Assembly (NCBI GenBank): GCA_913774845.1 | Contig: CAJYJO010000043.1 | Span: forward strand, 1-64,000 | Source of the DNA: an uncultured Microbacterium sp. | Lineage (GTDB): Bacteria; Actinomycetota; Actinomycetes; Actinomycetales; Microbacteriaceae | Length of the DNA: 64,000 bases | Reading direction: 5' to 3' | Shown: positions 42,697 to 50,302 of the stretch, in pieces | How positions within the stretch are numbered: position 1 is the stretch's first letter | Layout of the letters: each line of letters opens with the position of its first letter | The notes under the pieces: generated by a model | What the model was told of the DNA's origin: nothing | Database searches by the model: none | The model's input: the letters and a program-made list of their open reading frames with translations, nothing else | Position numbers and translations under genes: made by a program

Positions 42697-43697
42697 GCGG
42701 AGTGCTCCTGGCTGCTCGGGGGGATGACGGATGCCACGGATGCAACGTCGTAGCCCCGCTGGATCATCCAGTCGTCGTCGAAGATCTTGCTGAGGTAGCC
42801 GCGACCGTGGTCGGGGAGGACGACGACGACGACCGCGTCGGCGGGGAGATCGCGGGCGACGCGGAGGGCGCCGACCACGGCCATGCCGCTGGATCCGCCG
42901 ACCAGCAGGCCCTCCTCGCGGGCGAGGCGCCGGGTCATGGCGAAGGACTCGGCATCCGAGATGCGCTCGTAGCCGTCGACGATCGCGGGGTCGAAGGCCG
43001 CAGGCCAGAAGTCCTCGCCGACACCCTCGACGTCGTAGCCGTGGATGTCGCCGCCCGAGTAGATCGAGCCGACGGGGTCGACGCCGATGATGCGCACGGC
43101 CGAACCCGCGACCTCGCGGAGGTAGCGCCCGGTGCCGCTGATCGTGCCGCCCGTGCCGACGCCGGCGACGAAGTGCGTGAGCTCCCCGTCGGTATCGCGC
43201 CAGATCTCGGGACCGGTGGTCTCGTAGTGGCTGCGCGGGCCGTTCGGGTTGGCGTACTGGTTCGGCTTGAAAGCGCCGGGGATCTCGCGGACGAGCCGGT
43301 CGGACACGCTGTAGTACGAGTTCGGATCGTCGGGCTCGACGTTGGTCGGCGTCACCACGACCTCGGCACCGTAGGCGCGCAGCACCGCACGCTTGTCTTC
43401 GGCGACCTTGTCGGGCACCACGAAGACGCACCGGTAACCGCGCTGCTGTGCGACGAGGGCGAGGCCGACGCCGGTGTTGCCGCTGGTCGGTTCGACGATC
43501 ACCCCGCCCGGTTTCAGGAGACCGTCGCGCTCGGCGGCGTCGACGATGTTGGCCGCGATGCGGTCCTTCGCCGAACCGCCGGGATTGAAGTACTCGATCT
43601 TCGCGAGGACCGTGGCGGCGATGCCGTCGGTGACGCGGGAGAGACGGACGAGGGGGGTGTTGCCGACGAGGTCGGCGACGCTCTGGGCGTAACGCAC
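42693..43697 (-). CDS. Cystathionine beta-synthase (short form)
   Basis: Condenses serine and homocysteine to cystathionine. The 334-residue protein has the PLP lysine in NPGGSAKDRIA (Lys44), the PTSGNTGVGLA loop, GTGGTISGTGRYL, and the C-terminal LPDHGRGYLSKIFDDDWM, a known CBS marker. The usual C-terminal CBS (Bateman) regulatory domains found in mycobacterial Cbs are absent. GTG 43697 follows an AGGA ribosome binding site. Coupled with the downstream lyase gene, it provides reverse transsulfuration from homocysteine to cysteine. Confidence 0.9.
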   Translation of the reverse strand: MRYAQSVADLVGNTPLVRLSRVTDGIAATVLAKIEYFNPGGSAKDRIAANIVDAAERDGLLKPGGVIVEPTSGNTGVGLALVAQQRGYRCVFVVPDKVAEDKRAVLRAYGAEVVVTPTNVEPDDPNSYYSVSDRLVREIPGAFKPNQYANPNGPRSHYETTGPEIWRDTDGELTHFVAGVGTGGTISGTGRYLREVAGSAVRIIGVDPVGSIYSGGDIHGYDVEGVGEDFWPAAFDPAIVDGYERISDAESFAMTRRLAREEGLLVGGSSGMAVVGALRVARDLPADAVVVVVLPDHGRGYLSKIFDDDWMIQRGYDVASVASVIPPSSQEHSA

Positions 43698-43824
43698 GAT
43701 GGAGTCCTGGAGGGTGGTGCGCCTGATCCGGGCGCGGCTGACGGGGTCGTCGAAAAAGAACGCGAGGCGTTCAGCGACAACAGCGACAGGTCAGCACGCC
43801 GTCAGCATACCCGACGCACCGCCC

Positions 43825-44673
43825 TCAGGACACGGCGCCGAGAAACTCCTCGAAACTCTGCGCGGGGCGGCCGGTGACCCGCTCGACATCGGTCGACACC
43901 ACGGCGAGGTCGCCGCTGGCGATCGAGGTGTACGTGCTCACCCACGCGTCGACCTGCCAGCGCGGAGCGCCGAAGGCCGCACGCGAGGAGTAGGCCTCGT
44001 CGACCGTCTCGTCGACGAACCGCACGGGGTGACCGCGCACCGCCGAGATCTTCTGCGCCACCTCCGCCATCGTCAGCGCCTCGGGGCCGGTGAGGTCGTA
44101 CGCGGCGTCGGCGTGCGCCGAGGGATCGAGCAGCACCGCCACCGCGGTCGCCGCGACATCGGAGCGCGAGACCAGAGAGCAGCGCCCTTCTCCGGCGGGA
44201 CCGCGGATGACGCCGTCGTCGCCGGCGAACAGCTCCATCATGTCCATGTAGAAGTTGTCGCGCAGGAACGTCCAGCGCATCCCCGACGCGCGGATGATGT
44301 CCTCGGTGGCCGCGTGGTCGCGGCCGAGCGTGAACACCGCGTCGGGGGCGGCCGCCAGGAACGAGGTGTACACGATCGAGCGCACACCGGCCTCGGCGGC
44401 CGCCTCGACGAAGGTGCGGTGGTGTTCCACCCGGTCGGCGGTCTCGGATGCCGAGACCATGAACAGCGTCTCGACGCCGTCGAGGGCCGCGCGGGCGGCA
44501 TCCGCGTCGGAATAGCGCGCGACGTGCACCTCGGCACCGTCGAGTCGCGGAGCGCGGGAGGCGTCACGCACCAGAAGGCGCTGCGGGATGCCGCGGGCGG
44601 CGAGATCGCGAGCGACGCGGCCGCCGACTGCTCCGGTGGATCCGGTGACGGCGATGACGGGCGACGTGGGCAT
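43825..44673 (-). CDS. NmrA-like NAD(P)-binding SDR family protein
   Basis: The 282-residue atypical short-chain dehydrogenase starts VIAVTGSTGAVGGRVARDLA (GxxGxxG) and has RLLVRDASRAPRLDG, YTSFLAAAPDAVF and GMRWTFLRDNFYMDMM, typical of QOR2/NmrA proteins that reduce quinones or sense NADP. No Tyr-x3-Lys catalytic pair is evident, so activity is uncertain. ATG 44673 follows GGAGG. It lies 127 nt after (transcriptionally upstream of) CBS and probably forms its own unit. An inverted repeat TCAGC/GCTGA occurs in the gap. Confidence 0.82.
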   Translation of the reverse strand: MPTSPVIAVTGSTGAVGGRVARDLAARGIPQRLLVRDASRAPRLDGAEVHVARYSDADAARAALDGVETLFMVSASETADRVEHHRTFVEAAAEAGVRSIVYTSFLAAAPDAVFTLGRDHAATEDIIRASGMRWTFLRDNFYMDMMELFAGDDGVIRGPAGEGRCSLVSRSDVAATAVAVLLDPSAHADAAYDLTGPEALTMAEVAQKISAVRGHPVRFVDETVDEAYSSRAAFGAPRWQVDAWVSTYTSIASGDLAVVSTDVERVTGRPAQSFEEFLGAVS

Positions 44674-44744
44674 ACGGCCTCCGGTGGGCGGGTTCTCGAC
44701 CCCTCCAGAGTAAGCCGCCTCGACGTGTCGCGGCCGGGAACTCC

Positions 44745-45065
44745 TCAGGAAGCGGGGGCGACCAACCGCGCCACGCGCACCCGCACGGATGCCGGGACGT
44801 CGTCGTCGCCCGCGCCCCGGGCGGCCGCGGCCACCGCGCCGGCCACCGTGGCGGCGTCGTCGAGCTCGGACACGCCGATGCACACCGTGATGGCCCGGGC
44901 GCCCTCGACGTCCTCGACGGCGGCGAGCGACCCCTCCACGTCGGCGACGCGTTCGACGGCTCGCGCCACGACCGGTCGGGCCGAATAACTCTCGCGCACA
45001 CCCTCGACCGCCGTGACGGCGAGATCGATGCGCGGGGCCAGTTCTGCGGCGGTGTTACGGGTCAT
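44745..45065 (-). CDS. Small protein of the Asp23/sigma cluster, unknown function
   Basis: A 106-residue Ala/Val-rich protein (VARAVERVADVEGSLAAVED, ARAITVCIGVSELDD). It looks like a single alpha-beta domain of the same style as Asp23-type proteins but is too divergent to assign. ATG 45065 overlaps the upstream Asp23-like gene through an ATGA junction, so it belongs to that operon. No signal or membrane segment. Confidence 0.6.
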   Translation of the reverse strand: MTRNTAAELAPRIDLAVTAVEGVRESYSARPVVARAVERVADVEGSLAAVEDVEGARAITVCIGVSELDDAATVAGAVAAAARGAGDDDVPASVRVRVARLVAPAS

Positions 45066-45634
45066 GAGTCCTCCCCCTCGTCCAGGTGCACATCGCCCAC
45101 GGTGATGTCGACGCGACCGACCCGGAGATCGCCGTGTCTCTCTATCGCGGAGCGCACGCCCTCGCGCATCTCGTCGACCGCGGAGGTCATCCGGCGACCG
45201 AACCGCACGCTCACCGTCGCGCGGACGTCGAGCGCCCCGTCGTCGTCGGGGCGGTCGATGCGTACGCGCCCCACCAGCAGTCCTTCGATGCCGTCTCCGA
45301 CCGAGCGGATCAGCTCGTAGAGAGCACCCTCGGTCACGACGAGCTCGGTGCCGTCGTCGGTCCGAGCCAGGGGGATGTCGCGGCCCGCGCGGAACTCGCG
45401 CATCACCTCGCGCATCACGATGTCGTACCACGACTCCGGGATCGGTTCGGCGGCCTGCTCCTCGACGATCTCCCGTGACAGTGCACCCATCCGCTCCATC
45501 GACGCCAGGACGGCCTGGCACTCGGCGTTGCGCTCGATCGCGGGGATGCGGGGGGTACGTCCGCGATCGAGGTAGGCGGAGAGGTCTTCCAGGGAGTAAC
45601 CCGAGCCTCCGACGTCGTCGCTGTGCTCGCTCAT
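45062..45634 (-). CDS. Asp23/Gls24-family-like envelope stress protein
   Basis: The 190-residue protein has an N-terminal part with SLEDLSAYLDRGRTPRIPAI and a middle RNAECQAVLASMERM, followed by an Asp23-like region: GALYELIRSVGDGIEGLLVG, RVRIDRPDDDGALDVRATVS and MREGVRSAIERHGDLRVGRV. Asp23 family proteins associate with the cell envelope through partners and respond to alkaline or wall stress. It lies between an ECF sigma gene and another small Asp23-like gene. The start ATG 45634 is 5 nt after the sigma factor stop. Confidence 0.7.
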   Translation of the reverse strand: MSEHSDDVGGSGYSLEDLSAYLDRGRTPRIPAIERNAECQAVLASMERMGALSREIVEEQAAEPIPESWYDIVMREVMREFRAGRDIPLARTDDGTELVVTEGALYELIRSVGDGIEGLLVGRVRIDRPDDDGALDVRATVSVRFGRRMTSAVDEMREGVRSAIERHGDLRVGRVDITVGDVHLDEGEDS

Positions 45635-45639
45635 TCCGG

Positions 45640-46182
45640 TCACCTCCACTCCTGCATCCGGTCCAACACGGTCTTGCGCGCCCGGGCGAGGCGGCCGCGG
45701 ACCGTCGCCGCGGACTCGCCCACCTCGACGGCGATCTGGTCGTAGCTGTGCCCGCCGACCTCGCGCAGCACCCACACCACGCGCAGTTCCTCGGGCAGCT
45801 CCGCGAGCACCTTCTTCAGCGCGTCCATCTGAGAGGACGCGACGACGGCGCGTTCCGGATCGTCACGCGCGGAGACCATCTCCTCGTCGATCTGATCCGA
45901 CACCTTGCGGGACCGCAGACGATCGGTCGCCTTGCGCGAGACGATCGTCGTGAGCCAGCTTCGCACCTTCTCGGGATCGGTGAGGTCCGGGAGGCGGCGC
46001 CATGCCGTGATGAGCGCTTCCTGCACGCAGTCGTCGGCGTCGGCCCGCGACCCCGTGAGGCGTGTCGCGAAAGCCACGAGGAACGGGGCATGCCGTCGCA
46101 CCAGCGCCCCGAACGCCAGTTGATCGCCGTCGGCCGCGCGCGCCGCGAGGAACGCGTCGGTGGCGGAGGACAAAGAGGGCAT
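45640..46182 (-). CDS. RNA polymerase sigma factor, ECF type
   Basis: The 180-residue sigma factor has region 2 (LVRRHAPFLVAFATRLTGSR, DADDCVQEALITAWRRLPDL) and region 4 (LPEELRVVWVLREVGGHSYD, QIAVEVGESAATVRGRLARA). Start ATG 46182 has an ACAGGAAC ribosome binding site. It is divergent from the Asp23 gene at 46303 and followed by two Asp23-like genes, so it likely directs expression of this envelope-stress cluster. No separate anti-sigma factor is seen; the Asp23-like proteins may serve that part. Confidence 0.87.
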   Translation of the reverse strand: MPSLSSATDAFLAARAADGDQLAFGALVRRHAPFLVAFATRLTGSRADADDCVQEALITAWRRLPDLTDPEKVRSWLTTIVSRKATDRLRSRKVSDQIDEEMVSARDDPERAVVASSQMDALKKVLAELPEELRVVWVLREVGGHSYDQIAVEVGESAATVRGRLARARKTVLDRMQEWR

Positions 46183-46302
46183 TAAGGTTCCTGTCAGCGT
46201 TTTTTCAGCCTCGGCGCGTGACGTTTGGCGAACCGGGCTCGTCCCCATAGCGAACACCCCGAGGCTGAACCGCCCCGGGCACTTGACGAAAGGACGCCCC
46301 TC
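46183..46302. promoter_or_regulatory. Divergent promoter between ECF sigma factor and Asp23 gene
   Basis: The region holds AGCCTCGG near 46207 and CCGAGGCT near 46258, an 8-bp inverted repeat with 44-nt spacing, plus an AT-rich TTTTTTC tract at 46199. GGAACC/CGAACA-like elements could be an ECF-dependent promoter but I cannot fix one. Confidence 0.4.
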
Positions 46303-46719
46303 ATGGCACAGAACTCCTCCCTCTCGGCCGACGCCCGCGCGAACGGCGGCAAGACGGTCATCGTCGATCCCGTCGTCGCGAAGGTCGCCGGCATCGCCGC
46401 GGCCGAGGTGCCCGGTGTGCACGCCCTCGGTGGCGGTGCCGCCCGCGTGATCGGCAACATCCGCCAGGCGGTGGGCGCGAAGGACTACGCCCAGGGCGTG
46501 AGCGTCGAGGTCGGCGAGACCGAGGTCGCCGCCGACATCGCGATCCAGGTCGACTACCCCGAGCGCATCCAGCGCGTCGCGGAGAACGTGCGCTCGGCCG
46601 TCGAGAAGGCCATCACCGAGATCGTGGGCATGAAGGTCGTCGAGGTCAACGTGACCGTGGTCGACGTCTACATCCCCAGCGACGACGACGACGAGCAGGA
46701 GGAGGCCCGCGTCCACTGA
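46303..46719 (+). CDS. Asp23/Gls24 family envelope stress response protein
   Basis: The 138-residue protein shows the family pattern: VDPVVAKVAGIAAAEVPGVH, VSVEVGETEVAADIAIQVDY, IQRVAENVRSAVEKAITEIV and VVEVNVTVVDVYIP. It ends in an acidic tail DDDDEQEEAR. ATG 46303 follows GAAAGGA. Divergent from the ECF sigma factor and its Asp23-like genes across a 120-nt region that holds the inverted repeat AGCCTCGG/CCGAGGCT. Confidence 0.9.
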   Translation: MAQNSSLSADARANGGKTVIVDPVVAKVAGIAAAEVPGVHALGGGAARVIGNIRQAVGAKDYAQGVSVEVGETEVAADIAIQVDYPERIQRVAENVRSAVEKAITEIVGMKVVEVNVTVVDVYIPSDDDDEQEEARVH

Positions 46720-46835
46720 CGCGGCGTCCCGGCCCGCGAGCACCGGCTCGCGGGCCTTCGCCATCGATGGCGCGGACGATGTCCGTCCCCCGCGCTATCG
46801 TCGGCGGCATCCCTCCCCCGACCCCAGGAGCACCC

Positions 46836-47678
46836 GTGCGCATCGCCCTCACCGGCTCATCCGGCAAACTCGGCACCGTCGTGGCTCGCGAGCTGCGCGC
46901 CGCCGGTCACGACCTCATCGGCCTCGACGTACGCGGAGAGCGCGGTCCAGGCTTCGTCCAGGTCGACCTCACCGACTACGGCCAGGTCGTCGACGCCCTC
47001 ACCGCGGTCAACGACCAGCACGACGGGTTCGACGCCCTCGTCCATCTCGCGGCGATCCCGGCCCCGGGTATCCGCTCCGACATCGCCACCTTCCACAACA
47101 ACATGGCGAGCACGTTCAACGTGTTCTGGGCGGCCACGCGCCTCGGCATCCAGAAGATCGTGTACGCCTCGAGCGAGACGGTCCTCGGGCTGCCGTTCGA
47201 CGTGCCGCCCCCGTACATCCCCGTCGACGAGGAGTACGCGCCGCGCCCCGAGTCGGTCTACTCGCTCGTGAAGACGCTCGAAGAGCGCCTCGCGGTCGAG
47301 CTGGTGCGCTGGAATCCCGAGCTGTCGATCACCGCGCTGCGCTTCTCCAACGTCATGGTGCCCGAGGACTACGCCGAGTTCCCCTTCGACGACGACGCCC
47401 GCGCTCGCAAGTGGAACCTGTGGGGGTACATCGACGCCCGCGACGGCGCCCAGGCCGTCGACCGCGCGCTCGAGACCGCACCGGCCGGTTTCGACACGTT
47501 CATCATCGCCGCCGCCGACACGGTCATGACCCGGCCGAACGCCGAGCTCGTGGCCGAGGTGTTCCCCGGCGTCGAGACGCACGGCGACCTCGGCGACACG
47601 CGCACCCTGCTCTCGATCGACAAGGCGCGCCGACTGCTCGGATACGAGCCGCAGCACTCCTGGCGCGACCACCGCTGA
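46836..47678 (+). CDS. NAD-dependent epimerase/dehydratase-type protein
   Basis: The 280-residue extended SDR opens RIALTGSSGKLGTVVARELR and continues LIGLDVRGERGPGF, VHLAAIPAPG, IVYASSETVLGLPF and YSLVKTLEE, which holds the YxxxK catalytic pair. Members act on nucleotide sugars, uronate or sugar acids; here the substrate is unclear. GTG 46836 after an AGGAG ribosome binding site is chosen; an ATG at 46767 is in frame but lacks coding character. A separate unit between Asp23 and a small hypothetical gene. Confidence 0.82.
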   Translation: MRIALTGSSGKLGTVVARELRAAGHDLIGLDVRGERGPGFVQVDLTDYGQVVDALTAVNDQHDGFDALVHLAAIPAPGIRSDIATFHNNMASTFNVFWAATRLGIQKIVYASSETVLGLPFDVPPPYIPVDEEYAPRPESVYSLVKTLEERLAVELVRWNPELSITALRFSNVMVPEDYAEFPFDDDARARKWNLWGYIDARDGAQAVDRALETAPAGFDTFIIAAADTVMTRPNAELVAEVFPGVETHGDLGDTRTLLSIDKARRLLGYEPQHSWRDHR

Positions 47679-47712
47679 CCCCGTGGCGGCGGGAGCGTGG
47701 CACACTCGGGGA

Positions 47713-47967
47713 ATGGATGCCGACGAACCCCGGATCCCGCTGCCGACGGCGCGCGAGAAAGAGGTCAGCTTCCTCGCGCGCTCCGGCGCCGTGGTGACGC
47801 TGCGGCTCATCGACACCGGTCGCTACGAGGTCAAGCTCGACACGCGCGGCGACTACACCGCCGAGTTGCGATACGACGGCGACACCTTCGAGCTGCACCC
47901 GGCCCCGGGTGTGCACGCGCTCGGCGGCACCGGGCTGTCCGCGACGCAGCTGTACGAGGGGTTCTGA
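47713..47967 (+). CDS. Small conserved hypothetical protein
   Basis: An 84-residue protein, MDADEPRIPLPTAREKEVSF onwards, that looks like a small strand-rich domain (VVTLRLIDTGRYEVKLDTRG, AELRYDGDTFELHP). No family recognised, but codon use is typical. ATG 47713 has CACACT 6 nt before it, a weak leaderless promoter candidate. Another open frame in the same place (47697-47981) lacks coding pattern. Confidence 0.6.
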   Translation: MDADEPRIPLPTAREKEVSFLARSGAVVTLRLIDTGRYEVKLDTRGDYTAELRYDGDTFELHPAPGVHALGGTGLSATQLYEGF

Positions 47968-48008
47968 GCGCCGACGGGTGAGCCTGCCCGCTCGCGGCGC
48001 GCGAGCGC

Positions 48009-48120
48009 TTCCGGCATCGGCCGATTCCGTCGCGCTGACTTTCCCGGCGTCGGCCGATCGCGGCGCGCTGACCCTTCCGGCATCGGCCGATCGCGGCGCG
48101 CTGACCCTCCCGGCGTCGGC
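48009..48120. repeat. 33-bp tandem repeat array, 3.4 copies
   Basis: Units start at 48009, 48042, 48075 and 48108, exactly 33 bp apart. Each holds TCGGCCGAT-type sequence followed by a CGCGCTGAC end. Odd units read TTCCGGCATCGG and even ones TCCCGGCGTCGG, an alternating pattern. It lies between the small gene and the flavin oxidoreductase. A hairpin (GCCCCGC/GCGGGGC, 48126-48148) follows and may be a terminator. Confidence 0.75.
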
Positions 48121-48125
48121 CGCAA

Positions 48126-48148
48126 GCCCCGCGGCTTCGCGGCGGGGC
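48126..48148 (+). terminator. Short GC hairpin after the tandem repeats
   Basis: GCCCCGC (48126-48132) pairs with GCGGGGC (48142-48148) around a 9-nt loop containing CTTCG. It lies 41 nt before the next start codon. Confidence 0.4.
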
Positions 48149-48188
48149 CGCGGTTGACTGGAGCCCTCGACCCGCCGGGAGGACCACC

Positions 48189-49598
48189 GTGAACCACGAC
48201 GCCGACAGCTATGACATCGCCGTGATCGGCGCCGGCCCCGCCGGAACCGCCGCTGCCCTGCGCGCGGCGGAGCTCGGCGCCTCGGTCGTCGTGCTGGAAG
48301 CCGGTCGCGTCGGCGGCACCTGCGTCAACACCGGGTGCGTGCCGACCCGCGTCCTCGCCAAAGCCGCTCGCCTGATGCGCGAGACCCGCGCGGCCGACGA
48401 CTACGGCATCGTCGTGGACGAACCCCGGGTCGACTGGTCCGCCGTCGTCTCGCGCGTGCACGAACGAGTGGATGCCGTCCGCTCGATCAAGCGCGAGGCG
48501 AAGCGGTTCGCCGCGGCCGGCGTCGATCTCGTGCACGAGGGGCGGGCGCGTTTCGTCGACGATCACACCCTGGTGCTCGACAGCGGCCGGCGCATCCGCG
48601 CGGAGTCCATCCTGGTGTGCGTGGGCGGTCATTCGCGGCGTCTGCCGATCCCCGGCGCGGAATGGGCGACCGTTCCCGAGGACGTGCTGTCACTGCCGGA
48701 GCTGCCGCGACGGGTCGCCGTGATCGGCGCGGGCAACACGGGGGCGCAGCTGGTGACGGTGTTCCGCTCCTTCGGCTCCGAGGTCACGCTCCTCGATGTG
48801 GCTCCGCGGGTGCTCATGGCATCCGATGCGAAGATCTCGGCGGCGATCGCCGAGTCCTTCGCCGGCCACGCCATCGACGTGCGCACCGGGATCGAGACGG
48901 TCGAACGCCTCGACCGCCAGGACGACGGCGCGATCCGCCTCACCTGGCGCGAGGACGGCTCCGCGCACGAGCGCGAGGTCGACGTCGTCATCATGGCGAC
49001 CGGTTGGCCGGCCGACGTCGAAGACCTCGGGCTCGACAAGGCCGGCGTCGAGGTGGTGCGCTCCGCGATCCCCGTGGACCGCTACTTCCGGACCGTCGTG
49101 CCGCACATCCTGGCCGTCGGCGACGCGAACGGGCGCGACATGCTCGTCCAGGCCGCCCAGTTCGAGGGCGAGGCCGCCGCCGAGAACGCCGTGCTCGGAG
49201 CGAACCGCCGGACCCCGCACCACCTTCTGCCCGCCGGCGGGTTCACCGACCCCGACTACGCGGGGGTGGGCCTGACGGAGGAGCAGGCGCGCGAGCGCGA
49301 CGCGTCGTGCGTCGTGGCCACCGTGCGCTTCGCCGACCTCGACCGGGCCGTCATCGACGACCGGGAGAGCGGGTTCCTCATGCTCATCGCCGACCGCCGC
49401 CGCGAGCTGGTGCTCGGAGCGCACGCGGTCGGCGAGAACGCCGTCGAGGTGATCCAGTCGGTGACGACGGCGATGGCCGCAGGCATCGACGTCTCCACCC
49501 TCGCCGGCGTGCGCTTCGCCTACCCGACCTACAGCGCGGTCATCGGCAACGCGGCGCGCGCGCTGCTGCACGCCGACACCCCCGCGCTGCTGGAGTGA
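48189..49598 (+). CDS. Flavin pyridine-nucleotide disulfide oxidoreductase, MerA/Lpd-like
   Basis: The 469-residue enzyme has the FAD motif DIAVIGAGPAGTAAALRAAE, the redox-active pair in GGTCVNTGCVPTRVLAK (Cys-x4-Cys), the NAD(P) motif RRVAVIGAGNTGAQLVTVF, ILAVGDANGRDMLVQAAQ and a C-terminal dimerisation domain. The usual HxHPTxSE motif with the catalytic His-Glu is replaced by FAYPTYSAVIG, so it is unlikely to be lipoamide dehydrogenase. The substrate is unknown; it resembles mercuric reductase-like proteins without the extra Cys pair. GTG 48189 follows GGGAGGA. It precedes a TetR gene by 12 nt. Confidence 0.8.
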   Translation: MNHDADSYDIAVIGAGPAGTAAALRAAELGASVVVLEAGRVGGTCVNTGCVPTRVLAKAARLMRETRAADDYGIVVDEPRVDWSAVVSRVHERVDAVRSIKREAKRFAAAGVDLVHEGRARFVDDHTLVLDSGRRIRAESILVCVGGHSRRLPIPGAEWATVPEDVLSLPELPRRVAVIGAGNTGAQLVTVFRSFGSEVTLLDVAPRVLMASDAKISAAIAESFAGHAIDVRTGIETVERLDRQDDGAIRLTWREDGSAHEREVDVVIMATGWPADVEDLGLDKAGVEVVRSAIPVDRYFRTVVPHILAVGDANGRDMLVQAAQFEGEAAAENAVLGANRRTPHHLLPAGGFTDPDYAGVGLTEEQARERDASCVVATVRFADLDRAVIDDRESGFLMLIADRRRELVLGAHAVGENAVEVIQSVTTAMAAGIDVSTLAGVRFAYPTYSAVIGNAARALLHADTPALLE

Positions 49599-49610
49599 CA
49601 CACTGATTCC

Positions 49611-50231
49611 GTGACCGCCGATCCGACGACCGCCTCCCCCGACGCCCCCGCCCGACGCGGCCGGCCGGGATACGACCGCGAGGGCATCCTCGCGGTGGCC
49701 GTGCAGGTGTTCAACGAACAGGGCTACGACGCCACGAGCGTGTCCGACCTCGCCCGCCGACTCGGGCTGACGAAATCGGCGCTGTACCACCACTTCTCCT
49801 CGAAGGAGGAGCTCCTCTCCGTCGCCCTCGAGGCCGCGCTCGGCGGGCTCGAGGCCGTGCTCGACGAGCCCGGCGCCCGCGAGGGCGCGGCATCCGATCG
49901 CCTGCGCTTCGTGCTCACCGGCGCCACCGACGTGCTGGTGGCACAGCTGCCGGCGGTCACCCTGCTGCTGCGCGTGCGCGGCAACAGCGCGGTCGAGCAG
50001 GCGGCGCTGGAGCGTCGACGCGTGTTCGACCACCGGGTCACCGCTCTCGTCGCCGCGGCGCAGCGCGAGGGCGAGGTGCGCGACGACGTCGATGCCGCGG
50101 TCGCCGCCCGCCTGCTGTTCGGCATGATCAACTCGGTCGTCGAGTGGTACCGCCCCGGCGGCGGGGTCGACGGCGACCGCCTCGGCGCCGACATCGTGCG
50201 CATCGCCCTCGACGGCCTCCGCACCACCTGA
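49611..50231 (+). CDS. TetR-family transcriptional regulator
   Basis: The 206-residue protein has a disordered N-terminus, then an HTH (GILAVAVQVFNEQGYDATSV, SDLARRLGLTKSALYHHFSS) and a ligand domain ending GMINSVVEWYRPGG. This arrangement, with an ACCGAACGTTCAGT site before the PaaI-type gene nearby, is similar to PaaR/KstR-like regulators of aromatic or acyl-CoA pathways. Start GTG 49611 has CACACT 6 nt upstream. It could regulate the MHS carrier and thioesterase further downstream. Confidence 0.82.
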   Translation: MTADPTTASPDAPARRGRPGYDREGILAVAVQVFNEQGYDATSVSDLARRLGLTKSALYHHFSSKEELLSVALEAALGGLEAVLDEPGAREGAASDRLRFVLTGATDVLVAQLPAVTLLLRVRGNSAVEQAALERRRVFDHRVTALVAAAQREGEVRDDVDAAVAARLLFGMINSVVEWYRPGGGVDGDRLGADIVRIALDGLRTT

Positions 50232-50256
50232 CGCGCGCCCGCCTCGCGCGCACGGA

Positions 50257-50289
50257 GGAGGGGCCCCGCGCCACGCGCGAGGCCCCTCC
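50257..50289. terminator. Convergent terminator TetR / MFS carrier
   Basis: GGAGGGGCC (50257-50265) and GGCCCCTCC (50281-50289) form a perfect 9-bp stem with an inner CGCGC/GCGCG pair. It lies between two convergent stop codons. Confidence 0.75.
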
Positions 50290-50302
50290 ACGGCATCCGG
50301 GA

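Noticed and set aside
48009-48120. CRISPR array
   Set aside because: Units are contiguous 33-bp tandem repeats with no spacers, and no cas gene is near.
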